From Mongoliimonas terrestris (GTDB taxonomy: Bacteria > Pseudomonadota > Alphaproteobacteria > Rhizobiales > Pleomorphomonadaceae): DNA of 64,000 nucleotides. Position 1 is the stretch's first letter; each line of letters opens with the position of its first letter. The stretch spans positions 1 to 64,000 of the forward strand of contig NZ_MSIG01000001.1 of assembly GCF_001927285.1 (NCBI RefSeq), written 5' to 3'. A model generated the notes under the pieces. It made no database searches. It was not told where the DNA came from and saw nothing but the letters and a program-made list of their open reading frames with translations. Position numbers and translations under genes: made by a program. Positions 9,904 to 18,149 of this stretch are shown here, one piece after another.

Positions 9904-11028
9904 ACGGGAATTTTGAGCACTAGTTCACGGAAAGCGCGCTTCGCTTCGCAGCCTCCTTCGTGGAACAAAAGATTCCGGCGCATGCGGTGGTCCTGTGCCA
10001 CAACGCGGTCCTCGACGTAGTGACCTCCAAGCTCGAAACGATGCGGCCTCGGTCCCGTTTTGGTCTGAACGCGGAGGCGGTGCGGTCGCACGAGCGGACG
10101 CTCACTGTGTTGCGATAGGCGACTTGATTCGACATCGAAATTCTTATCGAAGCCTATGCGATCACCGCAAACGCTCAGCGCCGGCGGCAGCTGGAAGGTA
10201 TCGCCTCCGGATTCAAGAGCGCTGTTGGCGGCGTCGTGGACCAGGTCGGTCGTGCATCGGGCGAGCTCCGTTCGACGGTGCAGTCGCTGTCCGCGGCATC
10301 GGAGCAGGCCTTGGCCCAGTGCTCGGCTGTTGCCGCCGCTTCGGAGCAGGCTTCGGCTAACGTGCAGACTGTTGCTTCCGCGGCTTAGGAGCTGACATCC
10401 TCGTTTTCGGAGGTCAGCCGTCAGGTCCACGAGGCGTTCAGCGTGGCCGGTCGGACCGTCGGCGATGCAGACTGGACGGCTGCTCAGCTCCGTGAACTCT
10501 CGGCATCGGCTCACAAAATCGGCGAGGTCGTCGAACTGATCAGTACTATTGCGGCTCAAACCAACCTGCCTGTTTTGAATGTCACGATTGAGGCGGCGCT
10601 GGTAGGAAAAGTAGGCCGCGGTTTTGCCATCGTCGCCGCCGAGGTGAAGCAACTCGCCGACCAGACTGCCAAGGCCACCCAAACCATTTCCGCCCAGATC
10701 GGCGAAATTCAGGGAGCAACCGATCAGGCAGTCTCATCGGTGACGGAGATCGGTGGAGTTATCAGACACCTCAACGGCATTGCTTCGGCGATCGCCTCCG
10801 CCGTCTAAGCAGCAGGGTACTGCCACGCGGGAGATCGCCGTCAACGTCAGCCAGGCATCAACCGGGACGGCAGAATTGTCCGGGAACATCGTCGGCGTCT
10901 CTAAGGCGGCATCTTCGACGGCCGAGGTCTCTCGTGGCGTTCTTCCGTCTTCCGACGTTCTGTCCCAACAATCAGGTATATTGCAGACAGAAATCGGGAG
11001 ATTCCTGGCATCCATCCGGGCGGGTTAA
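9904..11028 (+). pseudogene. Chemoreceptor (MCP) pseudogene
   Basis: A second methyl-accepting protein gene is decayed. Segments in order are FVEQKIPAHAVVLCHNAVLD (a sensory part ending in a stop near 10118), EAYAITANAQRRRQLEGIAS leading into the signalling coiled coil, and a TAG at 10386-10388 where Glu is expected in ASAAEEL. The hairpin tip IAAQTNLPVLNVTIEAALVG has several unusual substitutions for a conserved region. A +1 frameshift follows near 10805, after which REIAVNVSQAS to the C-terminus is readable in another frame. No membrane segment is visible. Confidence 0.8.
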
Positions 11029-11068
11029 TTGTAACAGTTTAATAAGGCGGCGGAGTGGTAGTGGTTTT

Positions 11069-12142
11069 TTATTCCATTTTAGCGCCTAAATATCTTCTCA
11101 GTTTTCTAAGACTAGCATGCCATGCTTGGACTGCTTCCGTATCTCGTGCTTGATTGTAGTACGCTTCAGAAGTCGCGTAGTCAGAATGGTGAAGGAGCGC
11201 CTGTGCGATGTGTATGCTTTCTGGATGCAAGCGACTGAGTGTCGTTACGGCGCTGTCCCTGAACCGGTGTGGTGGGATGCCTACACCGAATGCTGTCTTT
11301 GTTCTCGACCTTATCGCTCCATAGAGCGACGCGTCAGACATCGGTTGAGCGCGCCACGAGATCCAAACGCGATCGCTATCTCTGCCATTGAGGAGGAGTG
11401 GACGGAACCGCTGGAGATATTGGTCGACATGCTCGGTGAAGTGCGAGCTAAGAGGCTGATCGAAAGTTCGGCGGTTCTTCGTCTCTGCCGGACTGAACGC
11501 GATGTAGTAGCTCGTGCCCTGCTTAATCAAGTGATGATCCAGCCTCATGGCAGCGAGGTTCCGCCGTCTGATAGGCCTACAAGCGAGAAGCGCGATAGTG
11601 AGGCCGTCACGATACACTGCAGCCCGCCATACCTCTCGACCCTCGTATTCGTGTTCGGCTTGCCTCATTAAATCGAAGCCAAGCCGAAGCAATTCATCTA
11701 CCGGTACGATCTGCTCATGCTTGTTCCGGGCCGGTCGCGCTCTCGTTTTCAAGCGAGCGCGAGCACGCCTGAGAAGCGTCTGGTCCATCTCAGGTGCCAT
11801 GACGCGAAGCGCTTCGGATAGGTTTGTGATCAGGTTTCTGCAGGTGATCGGAGCGACGGACCCATCCAAATTTGCAAGGTATCTGCGTAAACGATCCTCT
11901 GTGAACCGCTCTGTCGGGCTTTCGTTCTCGTCCAGCAATCCGTTGAGTTGAAGGAAGGTCAACCAACGCCCGTACGCATCCAACACAGCTTTTTTTGTGG
12001 TGTCACGCCAGTTCGCAGCCGCTCCGCCCACTTCGAGAAGCCCTCGTTCCGCAGTTGCATCGAGCCATGCGGCTCGGTCTGCGGATGGCCAATGCTCAAG
12101 CTTCAGGCACCGATGACTGAGATTGCTTTTATAGTCAGTCAC
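11069..12142 (-). CDS. Tyrosine recombinase (downstream member of pair)
   Basis: This DNA-cleaving recombinase has about 357 aa. The catalytic set is visible: Arg in CRPIRRRNLA, His-x-x-Arg in PPHRFRDSAV, His in LLHHSDYATS and the nucleophilic Tyr in SEAYYNQA. I chose the GTG at 12142 because a GAGGAG sequence lies about 8 bases upstream and the start overlaps the stop of the preceding recombinase by 8 bases, a translational coupling arrangement. A longer frame opens at 12190. The partner gene and spacing suggest that both proteins act in one complex. Tn554-type and RIT-type elements also use sets of two or three such recombinases, but I cannot assign this one to either. Confidence 0.88.
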   Translation of the reverse strand: MTDYKSNLSHRCLKLEHWPSADRAAWLDATAERGLLEVGGAAANWRDTTKKAVLDAYGRWLTFLQLNGLLDENESPTERFTEDRLRRYLANLDGSVAPITCRNLITNLSEALRVMAPEMDQTLLRRARARLKTRARPARNKHEQIVPVDELLRLGFDLMRQAEHEYEGREVWRAAVYRDGLTIALLACRPIRRRNLAAMRLDHHLIKQGTSYYIAFSPAETKNRRTFDQPLSSHFTEHVDQYLQRFRPLLLNGRDSDRVWISWRAQPMSDASLYGAIRSRTKTAFGVGIPPHRFRDSAVTTLSRLHPESIHIAQALLHHSDYATSEAYYNQARDTEAVQAWHASLRKLRRYLGAKME

Positions 12143-13835
12143 TTCCAGACTCCTCGACGACAGCGGTGCGAAGTTTGAGGACAAGATCATCGAAGCGACC
12201 TACCGCGTGTTTATCTTGCACACCTGAATAGCTATTCTGAGTTGTTTGGGCGCTACGGTGCCCTAATACGCGGCGCATCACTTCAATTTCACCAGGTCTT
12301 TCCGTTAAGTACAGCGTGGCTGCAAAGTGACGTAGAAAGTGGGGGTAAATGTTCAGGCCAGTTTCGGCGTGGATGCGTTTTTTGAAGTACCGACCGAAAT
12401 GCGCTCCACACTTCGGCCGATCCGGTGTTGCACCTGGGAACAAAAAACCTTTCGGGTTATGTCCTAACAGGGGAAGCCATTCACAAACGTAATTATCTAG
12501 AAGCCGTGCACTTTCGGTAGGGAGCTCGTGCTCGATTTGCATTCCGTTCTTCACGTCGGTCCCGTCCACAGCAACGATTGTTCGGGTGCCGAACTTCTTG
12601 ATATGAACGCCAAGCCGCAAGCTAAGAAGGTTGGTGCTTCTGATGGGACGCACGAGCAAAAGCTCTAAAGCAACGGCGATCTGCATCAAAAGGGCGTTTC
12701 TGGTTGTCTTGCTGGTACTCCGACGCAAACGCTTTTCAATCTTGATTGGAAGTAGAAGAATCGTTTGGCTATTCTTTGGGTCAGAAAATTGCTGAAGTGC
12801 CTTTTTCGGCAGAGGCCGCATGCCCGCATTCCTCGGAGTGAGGTTCTGGCGAAAGCGCGCGATCTTATACACGGTCGCTGTATCGGCTCTGACAGCATGC
12901 TTTGCGATTAGGAGGAGGACATGTGCGATCATCGACAGCATCGTGCTCGGCTCCCCATTATTTCGATCGAGGTGGAACTGGAGAGCGAGCTTGGGCGCAT
13001 CGCCTTTGACGAGATCGCTGAGCGATTTGATCGATGCAAGTGGACGGCCACTATGACAAAGCCCGGCAACAATCTGGAGGACGCTATACCGATAGGACTT
13101 AACGGACGCGGGCCGAAGCGGGCGATTAGGTCCATTCTCGGCAAGAAGATCACCTTCCTCGGACATCGCGGAAAGCCACGCGTCAACTTCGGCCACGAAG
13201 CTCGGTACAATGTCTTTCCAAGCCGGCGTGTACACCTCCACTCGGGACGGGATAGCCACGCTTTTCAGCCCCAGTTGGCTATCGGTGGCCAGCTGGCGCC
13301 AAACTTTGCAGACGTCGTAATAGTGCCTATCCGGGTCGGTCTTAAACGTGGTTTGGCGGTAGGCATCGATGTAGCCGGCCAGAACCGTATCATCGACCGC
13401 CCTCGGGCCAATTCCTTGTTCCAGGCAGTACCTGATCAACCGGCTAAGCGCCCAAGGCATTTTGCGCGTTGCCAGGCAGCTTCTTACGGCCGCCCATTCC
13501 TTATCTTGCGCGATCATCTCCTTTGTCGACGACACCTTAAGGACGAAGCGCCTCAGGGCGAAGCCGACTTCAGACCGGATGGTTCGCCAGCGATGCGGCC
13601 TCATCTTCGCGTGAGCCGGAGAGAATTTCCCGAGCCGATCGCGAAAGAAGTCGAAGGAGGCCGTGGCCGATTCAGGCTCGAACCCGAGAACCCGGCAGAA
13701 GCAGCGGATGGAGGACGTGAGATTGCGCCGGCGGCTTTCCGGAAGGATCGCATCGGCCTGCACAACAATCATGAGATCCGCCATAGTGGCGACGACCTCA
13801 ACCGCTGAAGGCCTTTTACTGCTAGAAGCGCTCAT
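12135..13835 (-). CDS. Long tyrosine recombinase (upstream member of pair)
   Basis: This tyrosine recombinase has about 566 aa and an unusually long N-terminal part of roughly 380 residues before the catalytic domain. Active-site motifs are Arg in VRPIRSTNLLSL, His-x-x-Arg in YPHFLRHFAATLY, His in RVLGHRSAQTTQ and Tyr in NSYSGVQ. The ATG at 13835 is preceded by GGAG at a spacing of about 9; a GTG at 13889 would add 18 residues but falls inside the upstream repeat array. It is followed with overlap by a second recombinase. Lower GC and different codon use compared with the flanks fit horizontal acquisition. Confidence 0.88.
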   Translation of the reverse strand: MSASSSKRPSAVEVVATMADLMIVVQADAILPESRRRNLTSSIRCFCRVLGFEPESATASFDFFRDRLGKFSPAHAKMRPHRWRTIRSEVGFALRRFVLKVSSTKEMIAQDKEWAAVRSCLATRKMPWALSRLIRYCLEQGIGPRAVDDTVLAGYIDAYRQTTFKTDPDRHYYDVCKVWRQLATDSQLGLKSVAIPSRVEVYTPAWKDIVPSFVAEVDAWLSAMSEEGDLLAENGPNRPLRPASVKSYRYSVLQIVAGLCHSGRPLASIKSLSDLVKGDAPKLALQFHLDRNNGEPSTMLSMIAHVLLLIAKHAVRADTATVYKIARFRQNLTPRNAGMRPLPKKALQQFSDPKNSQTILLLPIKIEKRLRRSTSKTTRNALLMQIAVALELLLVRPIRSTNLLSLRLGVHIKKFGTRTIVAVDGTDVKNGMQIEHELPTESARLLDNYVCEWLPLLGHNPKGFLFPGATPDRPKCGAHFGRYFKKRIHAETGLNIYPHFLRHFAATLYLTERPGEIEVMRRVLGHRSAQTTQNSYSGVQDKHAVGRFDDLVLKLRTAVVEESGSD

Positions 13836-13882
13836 TGCAGATGCTCCGGTTCGGTTATTACGAGGACGCATGCGGTATCGAG

Positions 13883-14033
13883 CGGACACAGATGGACATG
13901 TTGTCCAGATAAGGACAACGTACCATCTTTAAATCCGGTCATTAGACGTGGACCGTTGTCCTGATTTGCTTGTAAGTGCTTGAAAAGAACGGACTAGACC
14001 GGACAGAGATGGACAGTCAAACCAGCCCTGTCC
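13883..14033. repeat. Array of GGACA/TGTCC repeats next to recombinase genes
   Basis: A 16-base direct repeat CGGACASAGATGGACA occurs at 13883-13898 and 14000-14015. Further GGACA or TGTCC boxes lie at 13902-13906, 13913-13917, 13957-13961 and 14029-14033. One pair forms the palindrome TGGACA-TGT-TGTCCA at 13893-13907. The array fills the gap between the recombinase pair and the HTH gene. Its position suggests binding sites for the recombinases or the excisionase-like proteins (arm-type sites or an operator). This is inference. Confidence 0.5.
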
Positions 14034-14038
14034 TGCGC

Positions 14039-14323
14039 CTATTCTAGAAGCTGGCGAGCGCGGTAGGCGCGCAGGTCGCTCGGCCTTATGCGGACGAGTC
14101 GACCGTCACGGATCGCCGGCAATTCACCGGACGCAATCCGCCTTCGGATCGTTCGTTCGCAGGTCTGCTGAAGGTTCGCGACGTCCCTGATCGTCAGTAG
14201 ACGTTCAGGCACAGGCTGCCGGCTTCGTTGAGCGGCAGTTGGTTCGACGACGGATGAACTTCGGAGGCGGTCTGGAGCCGCGCGCCCACCCGGCGGACTT
14301 TCGCCTCTGGTCCTGTGGCTCAT
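14039..14323 (-). CDS. Excisionase-like HTH protein (94 aa)
   Basis: This small DNA-binding protein has its helix-turn-helix in the C-terminal half: LLTIRDVANLQQTCERTIRR, then RIASGELPAIRDGRLVRI and RPSDLRAYRARQ, the pattern of AlpA/excisionase-type MerR-fold proteins. The start at 14323 overlaps the upstream gene stop as ATGA, so the two HTH proteins are translationally coupled. It precedes the repeat array and the two recombinases in the same direction, which fits a directionality factor or regulator of those genes. Confidence 0.75.
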   Translation of the reverse strand: MSHRTRGESPPGGRAAPDRLRSSSVVEPTAAQRSRQPVPERLLTIRDVANLQQTCERTIRRRIASGELPAIRDGRLVRIRPSDLRAYRARQLLE

Positions 14324-14514
14324 TCTGCCCGCTCCTCCTCGAGCCGCTTCACAAGCGCCTCCAACTCGGATCGGGGGATGAGGACACGGCGGCCGATTTT
14401 GATGGGCCTGATCCTGCCTTCGTTGATCAGGCCGTAGAGCTTTGTCCTTCCTATACCGAGGACCCGGCACGCGGCATTAACTCGGTAAGCGAAAGGCTCG
14501 TCCATAAAGCGCAT
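14320..14514 (-). CDS. Excisionase-like HTH protein (64 aa)
   Basis: This is a compact HTH protein with AYRVNAACRVLGIGRTKLYG and LINEGRIRPIKIGRRVLIPR, then SELEALVKRLEEE, a standard excisionase/AlpA fold. I start it at the ATG at 14514 because GGAGG lies 5 bases upstream; a GTG at 14550 is in frame. The ribosome binding site is buried in a perfect hairpin (see 14517-14538). Its stop overlaps the next HTH gene. Probable role: regulator or recombination directionality factor of the integrative element. Confidence 0.75.
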   Translation of the reverse strand: MRFMDEPFAYRVNAACRVLGIGRTKLYGLINEGRIRPIKIGRRVLIPRSELEALVKRLEEERAE

Positions 14515-14516
14515 TG

Positions 14517-14538
14517 GAGCCTCCGTTCGTGGAGGCTC
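14517..14538 (-). promoter_or_regulatory. Hairpin sequestering the HTH gene's ribosome binding site
   Basis: On the minus strand the sequence GAGCCTCC-ACGAAC-GGAGGCTC forms a perfect 8-bp stem with a 6-base loop. The 3' arm contains the GGAGG Shine-Dalgarno, 5 bases before the ATG at 14514. Such a structure would hold translation low until it melts or is bound. Alternatively it is the operator palindrome of one of the two HTH proteins. Confidence 0.55.
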
Positions 14539-14594
14539 TCTATTGATCACTCCTAACCGCCGGTGTCTTCCCTATTAATTCGGTCAGCGGGGAC

Positions 14595-15263
14595 CTAATT
14601 TTTGAGGACTCGGCCCTTCCTAATGTTCACAAATCGGCGCGCTAACTCAGCCTGACGATACGTGACATTGAACAGGTTTCTATTGGTCAGGTACCGCCAC
14701 GATATAAGTCTCCGCAGTATCTCTGCAATAGTCCCTTGTAGAACTTCATCTTTTCGGCTTATTGATGCTGTCCCTTCCCAATCTTCAATGTCTATGATAA
14801 GCTCGGCAATGTACATAGCGATAACGCGACTACCAAAATATCTTGGTCGACCTACCTTGATCTCTTTTTCGGCTTCCCTGATACCTATCTCACACGCAAG
14901 CTCCAGAAGATATAGCCGTGAAATGAAATCGTCACAATCTATACTTCCGCCGTTTTGGCCGCCTCCGGCATTTTCGATGTAGAGGAGAGCGGCAGCACTT
15001 ACGTCGTCGTCGCTTCCCGTCAGTAAACGGCCGAGATTTTCGGTGACTTTTTGAATGTTTCGTAGGTGCTTCACGGTCGCTTTGTAGGCATTGAACGGCT
15101 GCGGCCGATTTTTTTCGTACTGTCGACCGTTGGCTCTGAGTAGCCATAACTCAATTGAATTGATGAACAAGCTCCTCGCTTCAGGATGCGGCTTACAGAT
15201 TTTACAAAGTTCCGCCGCGTGAGCGGCAGCGATGTGGATTTCGCTCGCAGCGGTTTTACTCAT
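14595..15263 (-). CDS. Hypothetical protein coupled to P4-type integrase (222 aa)
   Basis: I do not recognise this protein. It has 222 aa from the ATG at 15263, which overlaps the integrase stop by 8 bases, so the two are co-translated. It is rich in charged and helical stretches (EIHIAAAHAAELCKICKPH, FINSIELWLLR, AELIIDIEDWEG, LISWRYLTNRNLFN). There is no signal peptide or membrane segment. The GC content is clearly lower than the flanks. It could be a passenger gene of the element, an integrase accessory factor or a small defence-type protein. No motif decides this. Confidence 0.7.
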   Translation of the reverse strand: MSKTAASEIHIAAAHAAELCKICKPHPEARSLFINSIELWLLRANGRQYEKNRPQPFNAYKATVKHLRNIQKVTENLGRLLTGSDDDVSAAALLYIENAGGGQNGGSIDCDDFISRLYLLELACEIGIREAEKEIKVGRPRYFGSRVIAMYIAELIIDIEDWEGTASISRKDEVLQGTIAEILRRLISWRYLTNRNLFNVTYRQAELARRFVNIRKGRVLKN

Positions 15264-16437
15264 TTTCGCCGCCAGAAAGCAGATAGTTGGACCAGGCTTG
15301 CATGAGCTCTCGTCTTTTCTGAAGTGCATCACCTCTACGGTATGCTCTTTCGGTCTGATCTCCTACGACGTGGGCTAGTGCAGCCTCCGCTACTTCTCGT
15401 GCGAAAACGGTTTCTTCGCCGCACCAGTCACGGAACGCAGAGCGGAACCCGTGCACTGTGACGTCGACATGCATGCGCCTCAGCACCATATCTAGAGCCA
15501 TGACGGAAAGAGGGCGACCTGGTTTGCTGCCGGGAAAGACGTAATGGTCAGGCACCGATCCAAGGTCGGCCAATTGCTTGAGGATTGACAGGGCGCGAGG
15601 AGTTAAGGGTACGCGGTGCTCACGGCCTGCTTTCATCCGTTCGCCTGGTATGGTCCAAAGACTCGCTTTGAGGTCAAACTCCTTCCAGATCGCTTCGCGC
15701 GTCTCCCCAGACCTAGCGGCAGTTAGGATCGTAAACTCGAGCGCTAATGCCGCCACCCCGTCTCGTTCGCGTAATCTTACAACAAACGCTGGCACCTCCC
15801 TGAAGGGCATTGCGGCGTGGTGCCCTCGGGTCAGCCTATGCCGCTTCGGCAGCAAGTTCGCGAGATGCCCCCGCCAAGCCGCTGGATTCTCGCCTGACCG
15901 ATAGCCTTGTGCTTTCGCGGCATCGAGTACCCTTTCTATCCGGCCGCGCAAACGCGATGCCGTTTCCGCCTTAGTCGACCATATCGGCTTCAGAACCGAG
16001 AGCACGTCGTCTGTGGTGATGTCGGAAACGAGCTTGGGACGAAGCGGGGCCGCATACACTTTCAGGGTCATGTGCCACTGCGCGATGTGCTTGACGTTTC
16101 GAAACTGCGGCTCCATCGCTTTCAGATAAGCATCTGCGACGTCACCAAACGTGGGAACGCGCCGGGCGTTCTCTCGACGAGCTTCTATTGGGTTCTTCCC
16201 GGCGTGCAGTGTTGCTCGTGCTTCTTCTGCAAGCTCGCGTGCCTTTGCGAGCGGCACCGAATGCAACCCGCCTAAGCCCATCTCACGAAGCTTGCCATCG
16301 CGACGGAACAGAAACACCCACCGTTTCGCGCCACTCTTATCGACGACAAGGTACAAGCCTCCGCCGTCGGAATGGCGCCCTGGAACTGTGATCGTTGCCA
16401 CAGATCGCGCAGTTAGTTTTTTGATCGCTCGTGCCAT
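15256..16437 (-). CDS. P4-type phage/island integrase
   Basis: This is a 393-aa tyrosine integrase. The N-terminus has the DUF4102-type arm-binding domain (SDGGGLYLVVDKSGAKRWVF, then GLGGLHSVPLAKARELAEEA), followed by a SAM-like core-binding domain and the catalytic domain with Arg in TAARSGETR, HGFRSAFRDW (His-x-x-Arg), His in ALAHVVGD and Tyr in RAYRRGDAL. It starts at ATG 16437. A candidate attachment site matching a tRNA-Ser 3' end lies 155 bases upstream, the usual distance for this class. It probably mobilised the segment to its left. Confidence 0.92.
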   Translation of the reverse strand: MARAIKKLTARSVATITVPGRHSDGGGLYLVVDKSGAKRWVFLFRRDGKLREMGLGGLHSVPLAKARELAEEARATLHAGKNPIEARRENARRVPTFGDVADAYLKAMEPQFRNVKHIAQWHMTLKVYAAPLRPKLVSDITTDDVLSVLKPIWSTKAETASRLRGRIERVLDAAKAQGYRSGENPAAWRGHLANLLPKRHRLTRGHHAAMPFREVPAFVVRLRERDGVAALALEFTILTAARSGETREAIWKEFDLKASLWTIPGERMKAGREHRVPLTPRALSILKQLADLGSVPDHYVFPGSKPGRPLSVMALDMVLRRMHVDVTVHGFRSAFRDWCGEETVFAREVAEAALAHVVGDQTERAYRRGDALQKRRELMQAWSNYLLSGGENE

Positions 16438-16582
16438 AACCTAGCGCACCATCCCAACAATTGCCCTAACATGAGACGTGGATTGTAGCGGACGAGCACG
16501 TACGACGGCAAACAGAACACCGTAGAAAAGCGGCTGTTTCGCCGGATTTTCGGATAGCAGCGCGCAATGACGAACAGGAGTA

Positions 16583-16603
16583 TGGCGGACTCCCTCTCCG
16601 CCA
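16583..16603 (+). other. Candidate attR: tRNA-Ser 3' end fragment
   Basis: Bases 16590-16603 read CTCCCTCTCCGCCA. The last 11 (16593-16603) are the 3' acceptor strand CCTCTCC, discriminator G and CCA expected of a tRNA-Ser. The rest of the tRNA is absent. The plus-strand orientation and position 155 bases upstream of the P4-type integrase fit an attR left by insertion at a tRNA-Ser gene. The same bases also form a 7-bp hairpin (TGGCGGA / TCCGCCA), so a chance match is possible. Confidence 0.4.
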
Positions 16604-17199
16604 ATTTCCCGAGGGCACTTTCCACCCCTAGCATAACTGCCTGTTCGGCTTGAGGAATTCCTCTCCTGCCGCTCCCGATCCGGGAGTGCCGAGATGGACA
16701 ACGCGGGCCATGTATCGCACCATGTAGCGTCCGATGTATCGCTGGAATCCCGGAGATGAACCGGGCGCTGGTCGAAGCCGCGACCCATCCGGAGGCGCTG
16801 GAACGGATCGCCGATGCCCGAGGATGGCAGGACCGGCACAATCCTATAATGGAAGCCCGCCGGGCAATATCGGCAAGCTTGATCATGAAGGCGAGACGCG
16901 CGAATTCCGCGATGCCGTGCCCTCCATACCATGTGCCAGCCTGATGCGGCCACGCGCCGAAGTCCGAGGCCGGAACGGGCTCGAGTGGAAGCTGCGGGAA
17001 TCTATGAAACAGTACGAGCAACCGGAGGTCGCCGATGCCTGACGACGAGGACATCCTTGCGCGGCGCGCCCTCGCCATCGCCGCATAGACAAAAATGGGT
17101 CTCCCGTGTTCTGGCGTCTGCGCTTGATCAGAAGGTGCAGGCGCTCGCCGGCCTCGGACAGATCGCCCGGCTCGGTCTCCGCCGCGCCTAGGAGCCCGC
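16604..17199. other. Gene-poor junction region
   Basis: No intact gene is seen. Short plus-strand frames such as NRALVEAATHPEALERIADA (from about 16758) and GLEWKLRESMKQYEQPEVAD (ending 17042) look protein-like but are not recognisable and do not connect. Two palindromes occur: GAGGAATTCCTC at 16652-16663 and CTCCCG-ATC-CGGGAG at 16672-16686. The region probably holds decayed genes next to the island boundary. Confidence 0.4.
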
Positions 17200-17819
17200 A
17201 TGGCTCCGCTTCACGCCGCACGAACAGTCGCTGGAGGCATCTGCTCAACTTCGCGCGTCTCCTCCTGGAGCGCCGCTTCCAGACCACCACGGCCGGCGCC
17301 AGTCCGAGCTTCTCGCTCCTCTTCGAAATGAACGAACTCTTCGAGGCCTACATCGGACGTCTGGTCGTCCGCGCCTTCGCCGGAACCCCTATGGATGTCG
17401 TGCTTCAGGGCGGCCGTCTCCATTGCCTCACCGAGGCGGATTCCGGCCGCGGCGCCTTCCGGACCCGCCCGGACGTCCTGATCCGTCGAAACGGGGTGGT
17501 CACCCAGGTGATCGACACCAAGTGGAAGCGCATCTCGGCCCGTATCGACGATCCGCGCCAGGGTGTGAGCAAGGCCGACATCTATCAGATGCTCGTCTAT
17601 GGCCACGTCTATCAGACCGCCCGGCTGACCCTGCTCTATCCGCACACTTTGGCGCTGGGGGAGAGGGAGGGGGTCCAAGGGAGCTATCAGGTCACAGGGC
17701 AGGAGATGGCGCTTCAGACGGCAAGTTTCGATGTGGGAGATGGTACCCGGGCGGCGGAGCGACTGCGTCTGATGCTGGAGCCGACAGTGCCGGCCGGACA
17801 GTTGAGGGTTTTTGGCTGA
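17200..17819 (+). pseudogene. mcrC: Truncated McrC-type restriction subunit
   Basis: This is the C-terminal nuclease part of a McrBC-system McrC protein. Recognisable segments are WRHLLNFARLLLERRFQTT, SLLFEMNELFEAYIGRLV, RTRPDVLIR, VIDTKWKRIS and KADIYQMLVYGHVYQ. The Asp of RPDVL and the D-x-K of IDTKW form the PD-(D/E)xK active site. Only about 205 residues remain of a family usually 350-430 long. The N-terminal half is missing and no McrB GTPase gene is adjacent. It is therefore probably a non-functional remnant, although the catalytic core itself is intact. Confidence 0.7.
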
Positions 17820-17955
17820 CCGCGACGAGCGCGCCGCCAACTCAAGTCCCGTTGAACGGCATCGTTTGCCAAGCAGAGCGCATGCCGAATTGTTGGCCCG
17901 GAACGCCCAGCATCGCCCGAAGCTTATGCGGAACGCCCCCCTCAACCGCCATCTT

Positions 17956-18015
17956 GAACCGCGTCGGCGGTTCACCATGCCATCAGCTTGTCCCGCGCGG
18001 GGGACAGGCTGATGG
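17956..18015. repeat. Two adjacent strong hairpins
   Basis: GAACCGC-GTCG-GCGGTTC (17956-17973) is followed six bases later by a 15-bp stem (17980-17994 with 18001-18015, one G-T position, loop GCGCGG). No T-tract follows either stem. They lie in the gap between the McrC remnant and the convergent monooxygenase gene. They may act as a bidirectional transcription barrier or be a REP-like or mobile-element end. The rest of the gap 17820-18149 shows nothing else. Confidence 0.5.
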
Positions 18016-18149
18016 AATACCGCTCACCCGGCCATGCTACTCGTCGTTATCAGGCCGGGGTCGTCGACTTCATGCGCTTTGCTTTGTTGTAAGGGTACAG
18101 CGAGTATCGCGGTCGGACCTTCGGTTCTCAATGACCCAAGGTAGGCTTC

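Noticed and set aside
12135..16437. RIT element (three recombinases in a row)
   Set aside because: The third recombinase (15256-16437) is a P4-type integrase separated from the pair by HTH and unknown genes, so it is not the three-gene RIT arrangement.
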